From positions 30,368 through 94,367 of the forward strand of contig JBGAPI010000018.1 in NCBI GenBank assembly GCA_044221335.1: a stretch of DNA of 64,000 nucleotides. The letters are read 5' to 3'. Below are positions 38,308 to 47,042 of this stretch, in pieces. Each line of letters begins with the position of its first letter. Within the stretch, counting starts at the first letter, position 1. This DNA comes from JBGAPI01 sp044221335. GTDB taxonomy: Bacteria; Pseudomonadota; Gammaproteobacteria; Xanthomonadales; Ahniellaceae. A program made the translations under genes and the position numbers. Under the pieces are notes generated by a model. That model had not been told where the DNA came from, ran no database searches, and saw only the letters and a list, made by a program, of their open reading frames with translations.

Positions 38308-38616
38308 TGCGGGATCGATCCGGGTGGCGGTGTCGTTGCTGTACGCGAGGTTCATGGCCGCAGGATGCCGGTGTGCGGCGATCGCCACCACCGACGATGG
38401 TCGGGGGGGCGGACCTGACTTTGGTTGGGTCGTCGATGATCCGTTCGCCGTCACGGATTTTCCACGGACCTCGACCCTTGCACGGCACGACGAGGCCGCG
38501 CTGCACGACCGGGGGACAGGGGCCCTTCTCGCACCGCGAGGCGGGCCCTGCCCGCCACTGCGAGGCGCCGTGGACAGGTTGCCCGAGACCCACCGCAATG
38601 GCGGCCGGTGGCCGCC
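38308..38616. other. Gap between kinase and regulator genes, with a repeat
   Basis: 309 bp with no gene supported. 38540-38620 is a copy of the bipartite palindromic repeat (GGCGGGCCCTGCCCGCC, then a longer spacer, then GGCGGCCGGTGGCCGCC) directly after the kinase stop codon. The repeat may weaken read-through from kinase to regulator. Confidence 0.6.
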
Positions 38617-39807
38617 CTACATCCTGCGATCCGCCCGCGGCGCACGCGCCTCGATCAGCGTCCCGCGGGGGCTGTTTGCGGTGATCCGGAGCTGCCCCCC
38701 GGCGATCTCCAGGCGCTTCTTCATGTTCGACAGTCCGAAGCCCGGCCGGAAGTCGTCGGCGATGCCGCGGCCGTCGTCGGCGATCTGCAGCACGACCTGG
38801 CCCTCCACCACCAGCGCCCTCAGCGTCACCCGCCGCGCCTGGGCGTGGCGGATCACGTTCGACAGCGCCTCCTGGCCGATCCGGAACAGCGCCTCCTCCA
38901 GTTCCAGCGCCTGCGGCGTGTAGGCCGCTGCATCCAGCGCCCAACGCAACTGCTCCGGCACCATCACGCTGGCAAGCCGTTGCAGCGCACCGGGCAGCGC
39001 GTGCTGCTTCAGCAGCTCGATGCCGGCGAAGGCCTGGCTGCGCCGCGACACCGGCGCCGACGGGGTCTTCGTGTCGTTGCGCGGCATCAGCTCGCGCAGC
39101 AGCATCCGCATCTCGGCGAACGCGGTCTGCGCCAGCTGCTGCAGGCGTGCGACGCGCTTCTCGCCCTCGGCCGGATCGCGCCGGTAGGCCGCCGGCAGCG
39201 CCTGCGAGAGCAGGTTGATCGAGGACAGGATCTGGGTCACGTTGTCGTGCAGCTCGCGCGCCAGTCGCGCCCGCTCGGTCAGCACCGCCGCCTCGCGCGC
39301 GACCGGCAGCAGGCGCAGGTTCCGGATCGCCATGCCGAGGAAATCGGCCACGGTCTCGATCGAGATCTGGTCGAGGTCGTCGAACGGCCGATCGGCCTCG
39401 ACGTTGACCACGCCGTAGATCTCGTCGCCGGAGCGGATCGGCACCGCCAGCTCGGCCCGAGCCGGCGTCACCCCCGGAGGGCAGACGTAGCGCGGATCGG
39501 AGCGCACGTCGTTGACCCGCTCGGTCCGTCCGAGCCGCACCGCCGAGCCCATGATCCCGCGTCCGAGCGGGATGCGATCGACCTGCGAGATCGCCCGCTT
39601 GTAGTGCCCGCCGCGCACCCGCACGACCAGCACTTCGGAATCCTCCGGGTCGAGCAGCGGGATGTCGACATTGGGGAAGCCGAGCACGTCGTGGATCGCA
39701 TCCGCCGTGTCCGCGAGCAGCCGATCGACGTCGTGGCCCTCGCGCATGCCGGCGGCGATGCGGGCGATGAGGCGGAGGCGGGACGCGGCGTCGGGGGAAC
39801 GGGTCAT
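38617..39807 (-). CDS. GAF-domain histidine kinase, NarL-partner (HisKA_3) type
   Basis: 396 residues from the ATG at 39807. No membrane segment, so a cytosolic sensor. A GAF domain fills residues about 20-165 (ELAVPIRSGDEIYGVVNVEA), then the HisKA_3 box ERARLARELHDNVTQILSSI with the phospho-His at 187, then a HATPase_c domain (EALSNVIRHAQA, IADDGRGIADDF). A -10 hexamer TACAAT (39815-39820, minus) ends seven bases before the ATG, and a 152-bp heptamer repeat tract begins two bases beyond it. The frame stays open through the tract to 40086, but that extension encodes only a Pro/Gln/Ser repeat. Confidence 0.9.
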   Translation of the reverse strand: MTRSPDAASRLRLIARIAAGMREGHDVDRLLADTADAIHDVLGFPNVDIPLLDPEDSEVLVVRVRGGHYKRAISQVDRIPLGRGIMGSAVRLGRTERVNDVRSDPRYVCPPGVTPARAELAVPIRSGDEIYGVVNVEADRPFDDLDQISIETVADFLGMAIRNLRLLPVAREAAVLTERARLARELHDNVTQILSSINLLSQALPAAYRRDPAEGEKRVARLQQLAQTAFAEMRMLLRELMPRNDTKTPSAPVSRRSQAFAGIELLKQHALPGALQRLASVMVPEQLRWALDAAAYTPQALELEEALFRIGQEALSNVIRHAQARRVTLRALVVEGQVVLQIADDGRGIADDFRPGFGLSNMKKRLEIAGGQLRITANSPRGTLIEARAPRADRRM

Positions 39808-39814
39808 CGGGTTG

Positions 39815-39820
39815 ATTGTA
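39815..39820 (-). promoter_or_regulatory. Candidate -10 hexamer of the kinase gene next to the heptamer tract
   Basis: TACAAT on the minus strand, seven bases before the ATG. The -35 region would fall inside the heptamer repeat tract, so the tract length or phase would set the promoter upstream sequence. Confidence 0.4.
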
Positions 39821-39821
39821 T

Positions 39822-39973
39822 GGGGCTGGGGGCTGGGGGCTGGGGGCTGGGGGGCTGGGGGCTGGGGGCTGGGGGCTGGGGTCCTGGGGGCTGGGGCGGG
39901 GCTGGGGGCTGGGGGCTGGGGGCTGGGGGCTGGGGGCTGGGGGCTGGGGGCTGAGGGCTGAGGGCTGAGGCTG
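39822..39973. repeat. Heptamer microsatellite (GGGGGCT)n, long copy
   Basis: About 21 near-perfect units of GGGGGCT, ending with GAGGGCT variants. G-rich on the plus strand, with G-quadruplex potential. A shorter tract of about six units (43191-43232) lies at the same place before the intact mutS copy. The 152 versus 42 bp difference between duplicated copies shows length instability. Confidence 0.9.
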
Positions 39974-40060
39974 AAACCTTGCGATGAACTGGAATGGTGA
40001 TGCGCTGTGGCTCTGTTCGACGGAATGGGCCTGGGGCCCAGGGTCCAGAACCGTGAAAAC

Positions 40061-40175
40061 CCGTCATTGCGAGCGCAGCGAAGCAATCCAGCGACGTTGC
40101 ACTTCGTCGCGCCAGAGCGAAAGCAAAGACGCTGGATTGCTTCGTCGTCGCTGCGCCCTCCTCGCAGTGACGGGG
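40061..40175. repeat. Inverted repeat element, copy 2
   Basis: Begins CCGTCATTGCGAGCGCAGCG and ends with the imperfect complement CTCGCAGTGACGGG. The right arm has small insertions compared with copy 1. Lies in the upstream region of the decayed mutS copy. Confidence 0.8.
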
Positions 40176-40264
40176 AATGAGGAAACTCGGCCTGCCCCGA
40201 TCCCTGGACCCGGCCCCGACTCCGCCTCCGCTAAACTGGCCGGCCGCCTCACCGCCCCACGCCC

Positions 40265-42891
40265 GTGACCGACGACTTCGCCCAGTACACGCCGCTGATG
40301 CGGCAGTTCTTCCGCGCAAAGAGCGAATTCCCGGACACCCTGGTGTTCTTCCGGATGGGCGATTTCTATGAACTGTTCTACGACGATGCACGCAAGGCCG
40401 CACGGCTGCTCGACATCACGCTGACCCAGCGTGGCGCGTCCGCCGGGCAGCCGATCCCGATGGCCGGCGTGCCCTACCACGCGGCGGAAGGCTATCTCGG
40501 CAAGCTGGTGAGGCTCGGCGAGTCGGTGGCGATCTGCGAGCAGATCGGCGATCGGCGGCGTCAAAGGTCTGGTCGAACGCAAGGTCGTGCGGGTGGTGAC
40601 CCCAGGCACGGTCACCGACGAGGCGCTGCTCGACGAGCGCCGCGAGAACCTGCTGGCGGCACTGGCACGCGCCGGCAGCCGCATCGGTCTCGCCTACGCC
40701 GACGTGGCCAGCGGTCGCTTCGTACTGCTGGAGCTGGCCGACGAGACCGCGCTGGCGACCGAGCTCGCCCGCCTCGCGCCGGCCGAACTGCTGGTCGCCG
40801 ACGGCGACAGCTGGCCGGTGTCGGTGCTGACCGCGATGGGCCTGCGCAAGCTCCGCCCTGGCACTTCGACAGTGCCGGTGCGACCCGCCGCCTCACCGAG
40901 CTGTTCCGCACCCGCGATCTCGACGGTTACGGCTGCACCGGCATGGACGCCGCGATCGCTGCCGCCGGCGCGCTGCTGTCCTACCTGCAGGACACCCAGC
41001 GCGCGCGCTGCCGCACCTCACCGGCCTGTCGGTCGAGCAGGTCGGCAGCTCGATCGCGATGGACATCGCGACGCGTCGCCACCTCGAGATCGACAGCCAC
41101 GCCGTCGGCCGCGTCGAGCACAGCCTCATCGGCGTGCTCGAGCACCGCGCGACGCCGATGGGCGCACGACTCACCCGGCGCTGGCTGGCGCGCCCACTGC
41201 GCGATCGCGCGACGCTGGCACTGCGCCACCAGGCGGTCGACGCCCTGCTGATCAGCGCCGCCCATGCCGCTGCGCGAGGCGCTGGCGGCACTCGGCGACA
41301 TCGAGCGGATCCTCTCGCGGGTCGCGCTGAAGTCGGCGCGGCCGCGCGATCTGTCCACGCTGCGCGACGCGCTGGCGGCACTGCCGGCGATCGCCGCGGC
41401 GCTGGCGCCGATCGACAGCCCTCGGCTCGCGCAGCTGGTCGACGAACTCGGTCGCCACGACGAGCTGGCTGCCCATCTGGTCGCGGCCGTCGTACCGACG
41501 CCGCCGGCGATCGCGCGCGACGGCGGCGTGATCGCAACGGGTTTCGACGCCGAACTCGACGAGCCTGCGCCTGCTGTCCACCGACGCCGACCGCTTCCTC
41601 GCCGATCTCGAGATCCGCGAGCGCGCGGCGAGCGGCATCGCGACGCTGGTCGCCTACAACCCGTCCACGGCTACTACATCGAGATCACCAACGCCCACGC
41701 CGACAAGGTGCCGACCCACTACACGCGGCGACAGACGGTGAAGGGCGCGGAGCGCTACATCACCGAGGAGCTGAAGCAGTTCGAAGACAAGGTGCTGTCC
41801 GAGCGCTCGCTGGCGCGCGAGCGACGCTGCTCTACGACGCGCGCTGCTCGATCGCCTGATCGAGGTGCTGGGACCGCTGAAGCGCTGCCGCCGCGCTGGC
41901 CGAACTCGACGTGCTGGCCAACTTCGCCGAGCGCGCTGCTGACGCTGTGCTGGTCGCAGCCGCTGCTCGACGACGCACCCGGGATCGACATCGTCCGCGG
42001 CCGCCATCCGGTGGTCGAGGCCGTGCGGACCGAGCCGTTCGAGCCGAACGACCTGCACCTCTTCCCGAACGCCGCATGCTGATCGTCACTGGCCCCAACA
42101 TGGGCGGCAAGAGCACCTACATGCGCCAGGCCGCGCTGATCGTGCTGCTCGCCCACATCGGCAGCTTCGTGCTGGCGGAGAGCGCCCGCATCGGCCCGAT
42201 CGACCGCATCTTCACCCGCATCGGTGCCGGCGACGACCGCGCCCGCGGTGCCTCGACCTTCATGGTCGAGATGAGCCAGGAACCGCGAACGACCTCAACA
42301 ACGCCGGCGAGCGCAGCCTGGTGCTGATGGACGAGATCGGCCGCGGCACCTCGACCTACGACGGCCTCGCGCGCAAGGCCTGCGTGGTGCGCACCTCGCC
42401 ACCGGCAACCGCGCCTACACGCTGTTCGCCACCACTACTTCGAACCTGTACCGCGCGCCGACCAGCTCGACGGCGTCGCCAACGTCCACCTGGACGCGGT
42501 CGAGCACGGCGACAGCCTGGTCTTCCTGCATGCGCTGAAGGAAGGCCCGGCGAACCGCAGCTTCGGCCTCGCGGTCGCGTCCTTGGCGGGCGTGCCGAAG
42601 GCCGTCGTCGATGCGGCGCGCATGTTATCTGGCCGAGCTCGAGGCGGCGGGTGCGGGGGCCTTGCCGCTCGCGACGGTGGCGACGGACCTCGCCACCGCC
42701 GGGACCGCCACAGCGGCGATGCCGTCGCCACCGTCTCCGCCGCCGTTCCCGGCGAACGAACCGACACCCCTGCAGTTCGGCCTGTTCGCCGCCAGCGACC
42801 AGGCGATCGTCACGGCGCTGCGTGGGATCGATCCCGACGCGATGAGCCCGCGCGTAGCGCCGAGGTGCTGTACTACGTGCGCTGCTCTTGA
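40265..42891 (+). pseudogene. mutS: Decayed mutS copy
   Basis: A near full-length copy of the mutS at 43525, starting at the equivalent GTG and ending at the equivalent TGA (offset 3258-3260 bp). The first 288 bp differ by only two or three substitutions; after about 40553 the reading frame is broken repeatedly. Visible indels relative to the intact copy lie near 40553, 40852, 41008, 41266, 41565, 41648, 41800, 41826, 41887, 41935, 42066, 42277, 42368, 42430 and 42622. The Walker A segment [14 protein letters not shown] is still legible in one frame. It could produce at most an N-terminal fragment of about 100 residues. Assembly error is an alternative to true decay. Confidence 0.88.
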
Positions 42892-42990
42892 GCCGTGCAC
42901 CGTGATCGACATCAGCGGCGAATTCCGATTCGAGGTGGCATGGGACCCGGCCCGCTGCTCTGGCGTCGGGGCGTGGGAGCGGCTCGGGTG

Positions 42991-43059
42991 CCGCTCTACG
43001 GCGGGATGCAGCCGTTCCGGGCGCCTCGCCGGCGGCGTAAGCGCCGCTCTACGGCGGGA
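42991..43059. repeat. Direct repeat pair CCGCTCTACGGCGGGA
   Basis: The 16-mer CCGCTCTACGGCGGGA occurs at 42991 and 43044, separated by a GC-rich segment with GCCGGCGGCGTAAGCGCC. It resembles another REP-like family and lies between the decayed mutS and the start of the second duplicated unit. Confidence 0.55.
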
Positions 43060-43103
43060 CCTGATCGCGACCCGGTCAGCGCTCGCACTGAGGAAGGGAG
43101 AGA

Positions 43104-43226
43104 ATGGAAACGATGGACAAGTGGAATTCGCAGAAAGGGCTGCTCCTGATCGGGACGGTGTTGTCCCTGTCGTGGGCGCCCACGACGGTAGGGGCTGGGG
43201 GCTGGGGGCTGAGGGCTGAGGGCTGA
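43104..43226 (+). pseudogene. Possible 5' remnant of a secreted-protein gene cut by the mutS duplication
   Basis: A GAAGGGAGAG ribosome site is followed by ATG and 40 codons: METMDKWNSQKG, then a hydrophobic signal-like run LLLIGTVLSLSWA, then APTTVGAGGWG, which is already the translated heptamer tract, and a TGA. This looks like a signal peptide whose mature protein has been replaced by the duplicated unit. Codon-level evidence is thin. Confidence 0.35.
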
Positions 43227-43232
43227 GGGCTG
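43191..43232. repeat. Heptamer microsatellite, short copy
   Basis: About six units of GGGGGCT/GAGGGCT at the left edge of the second duplicated unit. Homologous to the right part of 39822-39973. Confidence 0.85.
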
Positions 43233-43319
43233 AAACCTTGCGATGAACTGGAATGGTGATGCGCTGTGGCTCTGTTCGACGGAATGGGCCTGGGGCCCAG
43301 GGTCCAGAACCGTGAAAAC

Positions 43320-43434
43320 CCGTCATTGCGAGCGCAGCGAAGCAATCCAGCGACGTTGCACTTCGTCGCGCCAGAGCGAAAGCAAAGACGCTGGATTGCT
43401 TCGTCGTCGCTGCGCTCCTCCTCGCAGTGACGGG
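43320..43434. repeat. Inverted repeat element, copy 3
   Basis: Almost identical to copy 2 (one indel, GCGCTCCTCC against GCGCCCTCC), as expected for part of the duplicated unit upstream of mutS. Confidence 0.8.
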
Positions 43435-43491
43435 GAATGAGGAAACTCGGCCTGCCCTGATCCCTGGACCCGGCCCCGACTCCGCCTCCGC

Positions 43492-43497
43492 TAAACT
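43492..43497 (+). promoter_or_regulatory. Candidate -10 hexamer of mutS
   Basis: TAAACT 27 bp before the GTG; the same hexamer is kept in the decayed copy (40232-40237). No clear -35 box. Confidence 0.25.
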
Positions 43498-43524
43498 GGC
43501 CGGCCGCCTCACCGCCCCACGCCC

Positions 43525-46149
43525 GTGACCGACGACTTCGCCCAGCACACGCCGCTGATGCGGCAGTTCTTCCGCGCAAAGAGCGAATTCCCGGACACCC
43601 TGGTGTTCTTCCGGATGGGCGATTTCTATGAACTGTTCTACGACGATGCACGCAAGGCCGCACGGCTGCTCGACATCACGCTGACCCAGCGTGGCGCGTC
43701 CGCCGGGCAGCCGATCCCGATGGCTGGCGTGCCCTACCACGCGGCGGAAGGCTATCTCGGCAAGCTGGTGAGGCTCGGCGAGTCGGTGGCGATCTGCGAG
43801 CAGATCGGCGATCCGGCGGCGGCCAAAGGTCTGGTCGAACGCAAGGTCGTGCGGGTGGTGACGCCCGGCACGGTGACCGACGAGGCCCTGCTCGACGAGC
43901 GCCGCGAGAACCTGCTGGCGGCACTGGCACGCGCCGGCAGTCGCATCGGTCTCGCCTACGCCGACGTCGCCAGCGGCCGCTTCGTGCTGCTGGAGCTGGC
44001 CGACGAGACGGCGCTGGCGACCGAGCTCGCCCGACTCGCGCCGGCCGAGCTCCTCGTCGCCGACGGCGAGGCGTGGCCGGTGGCGGTGCTGACCGCGATG
44101 GGCCTGCGCAAGCGCCCACCGTGGCACTTCGACAGCGCCGGCGCGACGCGCCGCCTCACCGAGCTGTTCCGCACCCGCGACCTCGACGGTTACGGCTGCA
44201 CCGGCATGGATGCCGCGATCGCCGCCGCCGGCGCGCTCTTGTCCTACCTGCAGGACACCCAGCGCGCGGCGCTGCCGCACCTGACCGGCCTGTCGGTCGA
44301 GCAGGTCGGCAGCTCGATCGCGATGGACATCGCGACGCGTCGCCACCTCGAGATCGACAGCCACGCCGTCGGCCGCGTCGAGCACAGCCTCATCGGCGTG
44401 CTCGAGCACTGCGCGACGCCGATGGGCGCACGACTGACCCGGCGCTGGCTGGCACGCCCGCTGCGCGATCGCGCGACGCTGGCACTGCGCCACCAGGCGG
44501 TCGACGCGCTGCTGACCACCGCCGCCCATGCGCCGCTGCGGGAGTCGCTGGCGGCGCTCGGCGACATCGAGCGGATCCTCTCGCGGGTCGCGCTGAAGTC
44601 GGCGCGGCCGCGCGATCTGTCCACGCTGCGCGACGCGCTGGCGGCACTGCCGGCGATCGCCGCGGCGCTGGCGCCGATCGACAGCCCTCGGCTCGCGCAG
44701 CTGGTTGACGAACTCGGTCGCCACGACGAGCTGGCCGCGCACCTCGTCGCTGCCGTCGTACCGACGCCGCCGGCGATCGCCCGCGACGGCGGCGTGATCG
44801 CAACGGGTTTCGACGCCGAGCTCGACGAGCTGCGCCTGCTGTCCACCGACGCCGACCGCTTCCTCGCCGATCTCGAGACGCGCGAGCGCGCGGCCAGCGG
44901 CATCGCGACGCTGAAGGTCGCCTACAACCGCGTCCACGGCTACTACATCGAGATCACGAACGCCCACGCCGACAAGGTGCCGACCCACTACACGCGGCGG
45001 CAGACGGTGAAGGGCGCGGAGCGCTACATCACCGAGGAGCTGAAGCAGTTCGAAGACAAGGTGCTGTCCGCGCGCGAACGCTCGCTGGCGCGCGAGCGAC
45101 TGCTCTACGACGCGCTGCTCGATCGCCTGATCGAGGTGCTGGGACCGCTGAAGCGCTGTGCCGCCGCGCTGGCCGAGCTCGACGTGCTGGCCAACTTCGC
45201 GGAGCGCGCGCTGAGCTTGAACTGGTCGCAGCCGCTGCTCGACGACGCACCGGGCATCGACATCGCGCGCGGCCGGCATCCGGTCGTCGAGGCCGTGCGC
45301 ACCGAGCCGTTCGAGCCGAACGACCTGCGGCTCTCCCCCGACCGCCGCATGCTGATCGTCACCGGCCCCAACATGGGCGGCAAGAGCACCTACATGCGCC
45401 AGGCCGCTCTGATCGTGCTGCTCGCCCACATCGGCAGCTTCGTGCCGGCGGAGAGCGCCCGCATCGGCCCCATCGACCGCATCTTCACCCGCATCGGTGC
45501 CGGCGACGACCTCGCCCGCGGTGCCTCGACCTTCATGGTCGAGATGAGCGAGACCGCGAACATCCTCAACAACGCCGGCGAGCGCAGCCTGGTGCTGATG
45601 GACGAGATCGGCCGCGGCACCTCGACCTACGACGGCCTCGCGCTCGCCAAGGCCTGCGCGGTTCGCCTCGCCACCGGCAACCGCGCCTACACCCTGTTCG
45701 CCACCCACTACTTCGAGCTGACCGCGCTCGCCGAGCAGCTCGACGGCGTCGCCAATGTCCACCTGGACGCGGTCGAGCACGGCGACAGCCTGGTCTTCCT
45801 GCATGCGCTGAAGGAAGGCCCGGCCAACCGCAGCTTCGGCCTTGCGGTAGCCTCGCTCGCCGGAGTGCCGAAGGCCGTCGTCGATGCCGCGCGACGCTAC
45901 CTCGCCGAGCTCGAGGCGGCAGGGGCCGGCGTGATGCCGCTGGCGACCGGAGCGGCCGACCTCACCATGCCGGACAGCGCAACCGCGCCATCCGCGCGCT
46001 TGCCCGCGAACGACGCGACACCCCTGCAGTTCGGCCTGTTCGCCGCCAATGACCAGGCCATCGCGAACGCCCTGCGGGGCATCGATCCGGACACGCTGAG
46101 CCCCCGCGAGGCGCTGGATGCCCTGTACCGGCTGCGGTCGCTGCTGTGA
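43525..46149 (+). CDS. mutS: DNA mismatch repair protein MutS
   Basis: 874 residues from a GTG at 43525 ([20 protein letters not shown]). Recognises mismatches and small loops and starts methyl-directed repair. The mismatch-wedge Phe-x-Glu is F34-Y-E36 in RMGDFYELF. The ATPase has Walker [11 protein letters not shown] near residue 613, [16 protein letters not shown] (Walker B) and FATHYFEL. Length matches E. coli MutS (853). This is the only intact copy; a decayed copy lies 3.26 kb upstream in direct orientation with the same upstream repeats. Confidence 0.97.
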   Translation: MTDDFAQHTPLMRQFFRAKSEFPDTLVFFRMGDFYELFYDDARKAARLLDITLTQRGASAGQPIPMAGVPYHAAEGYLGKLVRLGESVAICEQIGDPAAAKGLVERKVVRVVTPGTVTDEALLDERRENLLAALARAGSRIGLAYADVASGRFVLLELADETALATELARLAPAELLVADGEAWPVAVLTAMGLRKRPPWHFDSAGATRRLTELFRTRDLDGYGCTGMDAAIAAAGALLSYLQDTQRAALPHLTGLSVEQVGSSIAMDIATRRHLEIDSHAVGRVEHSLIGVLEHCATPMGARLTRRWLARPLRDRATLALRHQAVDALLTTAAHAPLRESLAALGDIERILSRVALKSARPRDLSTLRDALAALPAIAAALAPIDSPRLAQLVDELGRHDELAAHLVAAVVPTPPAIARDGGVIATGFDAELDELRLLSTDADRFLADLETRERAASGIATLKVAYNRVHGYYIEITNAHADKVPTHYTRRQTVKGAERYITEELKQFEDKVLSARERSLARERLLYDALLDRLIEVLGPLKRCAAALAELDVLANFAERALSLNWSQPLLDDAPGIDIARGRHPVVEAVRTEPFEPNDLRLSPDRRMLIVTGPNMGGKSTYMRQAALIVLLAHIGSFVPAESARIGPIDRIFTRIGAGDDLARGASTFMVEMSETANILNNAGERSLVLMDEIGRGTSTYDGLALAKACAVRLATGNRAYTLFATHYFELTALAEQLDGVANVHLDAVEHGDSLVFLHALKEGPANRSFGLAVASLAGVPKAVVDAARRYLAELEAAGAGVMPLATGAADLTMPDSATAPSARLPANDATPLQFGLFAANDQAIANALRGIDPDTLSPREALDALYRLRSLL

Positions 46150-46246
46150 GCCGCGTCGGAGGCTGATCGATTTCCGTGGCGCGCTCCGATTCGTCATCGA
46201 ACGGGAACCGATCCGCCGGAACGCCCGAACCCGAGGAATGGACGCG

Positions 46247-47023
46247 ATGAACAAGGCAATGGCGAAGGCTGTGCGCGCGGCGATGGCCGCCACGGCGCTG
46301 GCGAGCATGACTCCGACGGGCGTCCTCGCCCAGGACGCGATCTGGGAACACCAGCAGCGGGTGCAGCAGCAGCAGGCCGAGGAGCGTCGGATCAACGACC
46401 TCGCGTCGGGGATGTACGACGATTCCGATCCGGACGATGGTCCGGGCGGGGAAGGGAACGCCCCCGGCGCCTTCGCCGCCTTTCCTCCCGCTGCCTGGGC
46501 CGACTGGGTGCTGCACGACCAGGACGTGCAACGTCGCAACGAAGAAGAGCGCCTCGCGAAGGACCCCGAATACCGGGCGCTGGCGCAAGGCACCTGGACC
46601 TATCGCGACGCCGACGCGAAGCAGTCCGACCCGACCTGCCAGGCAACGTTCTGGACCCGCAATGGCGGGGTGTCCTTCATCCACATCGGCGGCAAGGTCG
46701 AACTCACCCTGCTGGGCTATTTCGGCGCCAGGATCCCGAGCGCGAAGCCGCCCCGCACGATTCCCGTGGAGCTGATCCAGTCCGGGCAGGTGCAGAAGGT
46801 GCATGCGCTCAACCTGCAGTTCGGGTCGATGGGGTCGGTCGGCATGGTGCTGTTCAACGTCCACTCCCCGAAGATCCTGCTCGACGCGATCGAGGACCGG
46901 CAGGATTTCGAGCTCCGCCTCGACGGCAAGAGCATCGCTCAGGGCGAGTGGCACAGCGGCCTCGCGGCGCGGGATAGGCTGGCCGCTTGCCTCAAAGGCC
47001 AGGGCGTTTCGACAGCCCGATGA
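46247..47023 (+). CDS. Secreted protein of unknown function
   Basis: 258 residues from the ATG at 46247 (MNKAMAKAVRAAMAATALAS); the ATG at 46238 abuts the GAGGA site directly and is less likely. Signal peptide with cleavage near VLAQ/D. The mature protein has a Gln-rich helix (HQQRVQQQQAEERR), an acidic linker, and a beta-rich C-terminal part with two Cys (DPTCQATFWTRNGGVSFIHI, AACLKG). No family recognised. It lies 97 bp after mutS on the same strand but has its own ribosome site. Confidence 0.65.
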   Translation: MNKAMAKAVRAAMAATALASMTPTGVLAQDAIWEHQQRVQQQQAEERRINDLASGMYDDSDPDDGPGGEGNAPGAFAAFPPAAWADWVLHDQDVQRRNEEERLAKDPEYRALAQGTWTYRDADAKQSDPTCQATFWTRNGGVSFIHIGGKVELTLLGYFGARIPSAKPPRTIPVELIQSGQVQKVHALNLQFGSMGSVGMVLFNVHSPKILLDAIEDRQDFELRLDGKSIAQGEWHSGLAARDRLAACLKGQGVSTAR

Positions 47024-47042
47024 CGCCCTCTGGGTGTCGACG

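Noticed and set aside
40265..41251. A real shorter protein from the first mutS copy
   Set aside because: Only the first hundred codons keep the MutS frame; the remainder is frameshifted noise.
42625..46593. 1322-codon minus-strand open frame across mutS
   Set aside because: Antisense shadow of mutS; the translated product has no domain and reads through the inverted repeats.
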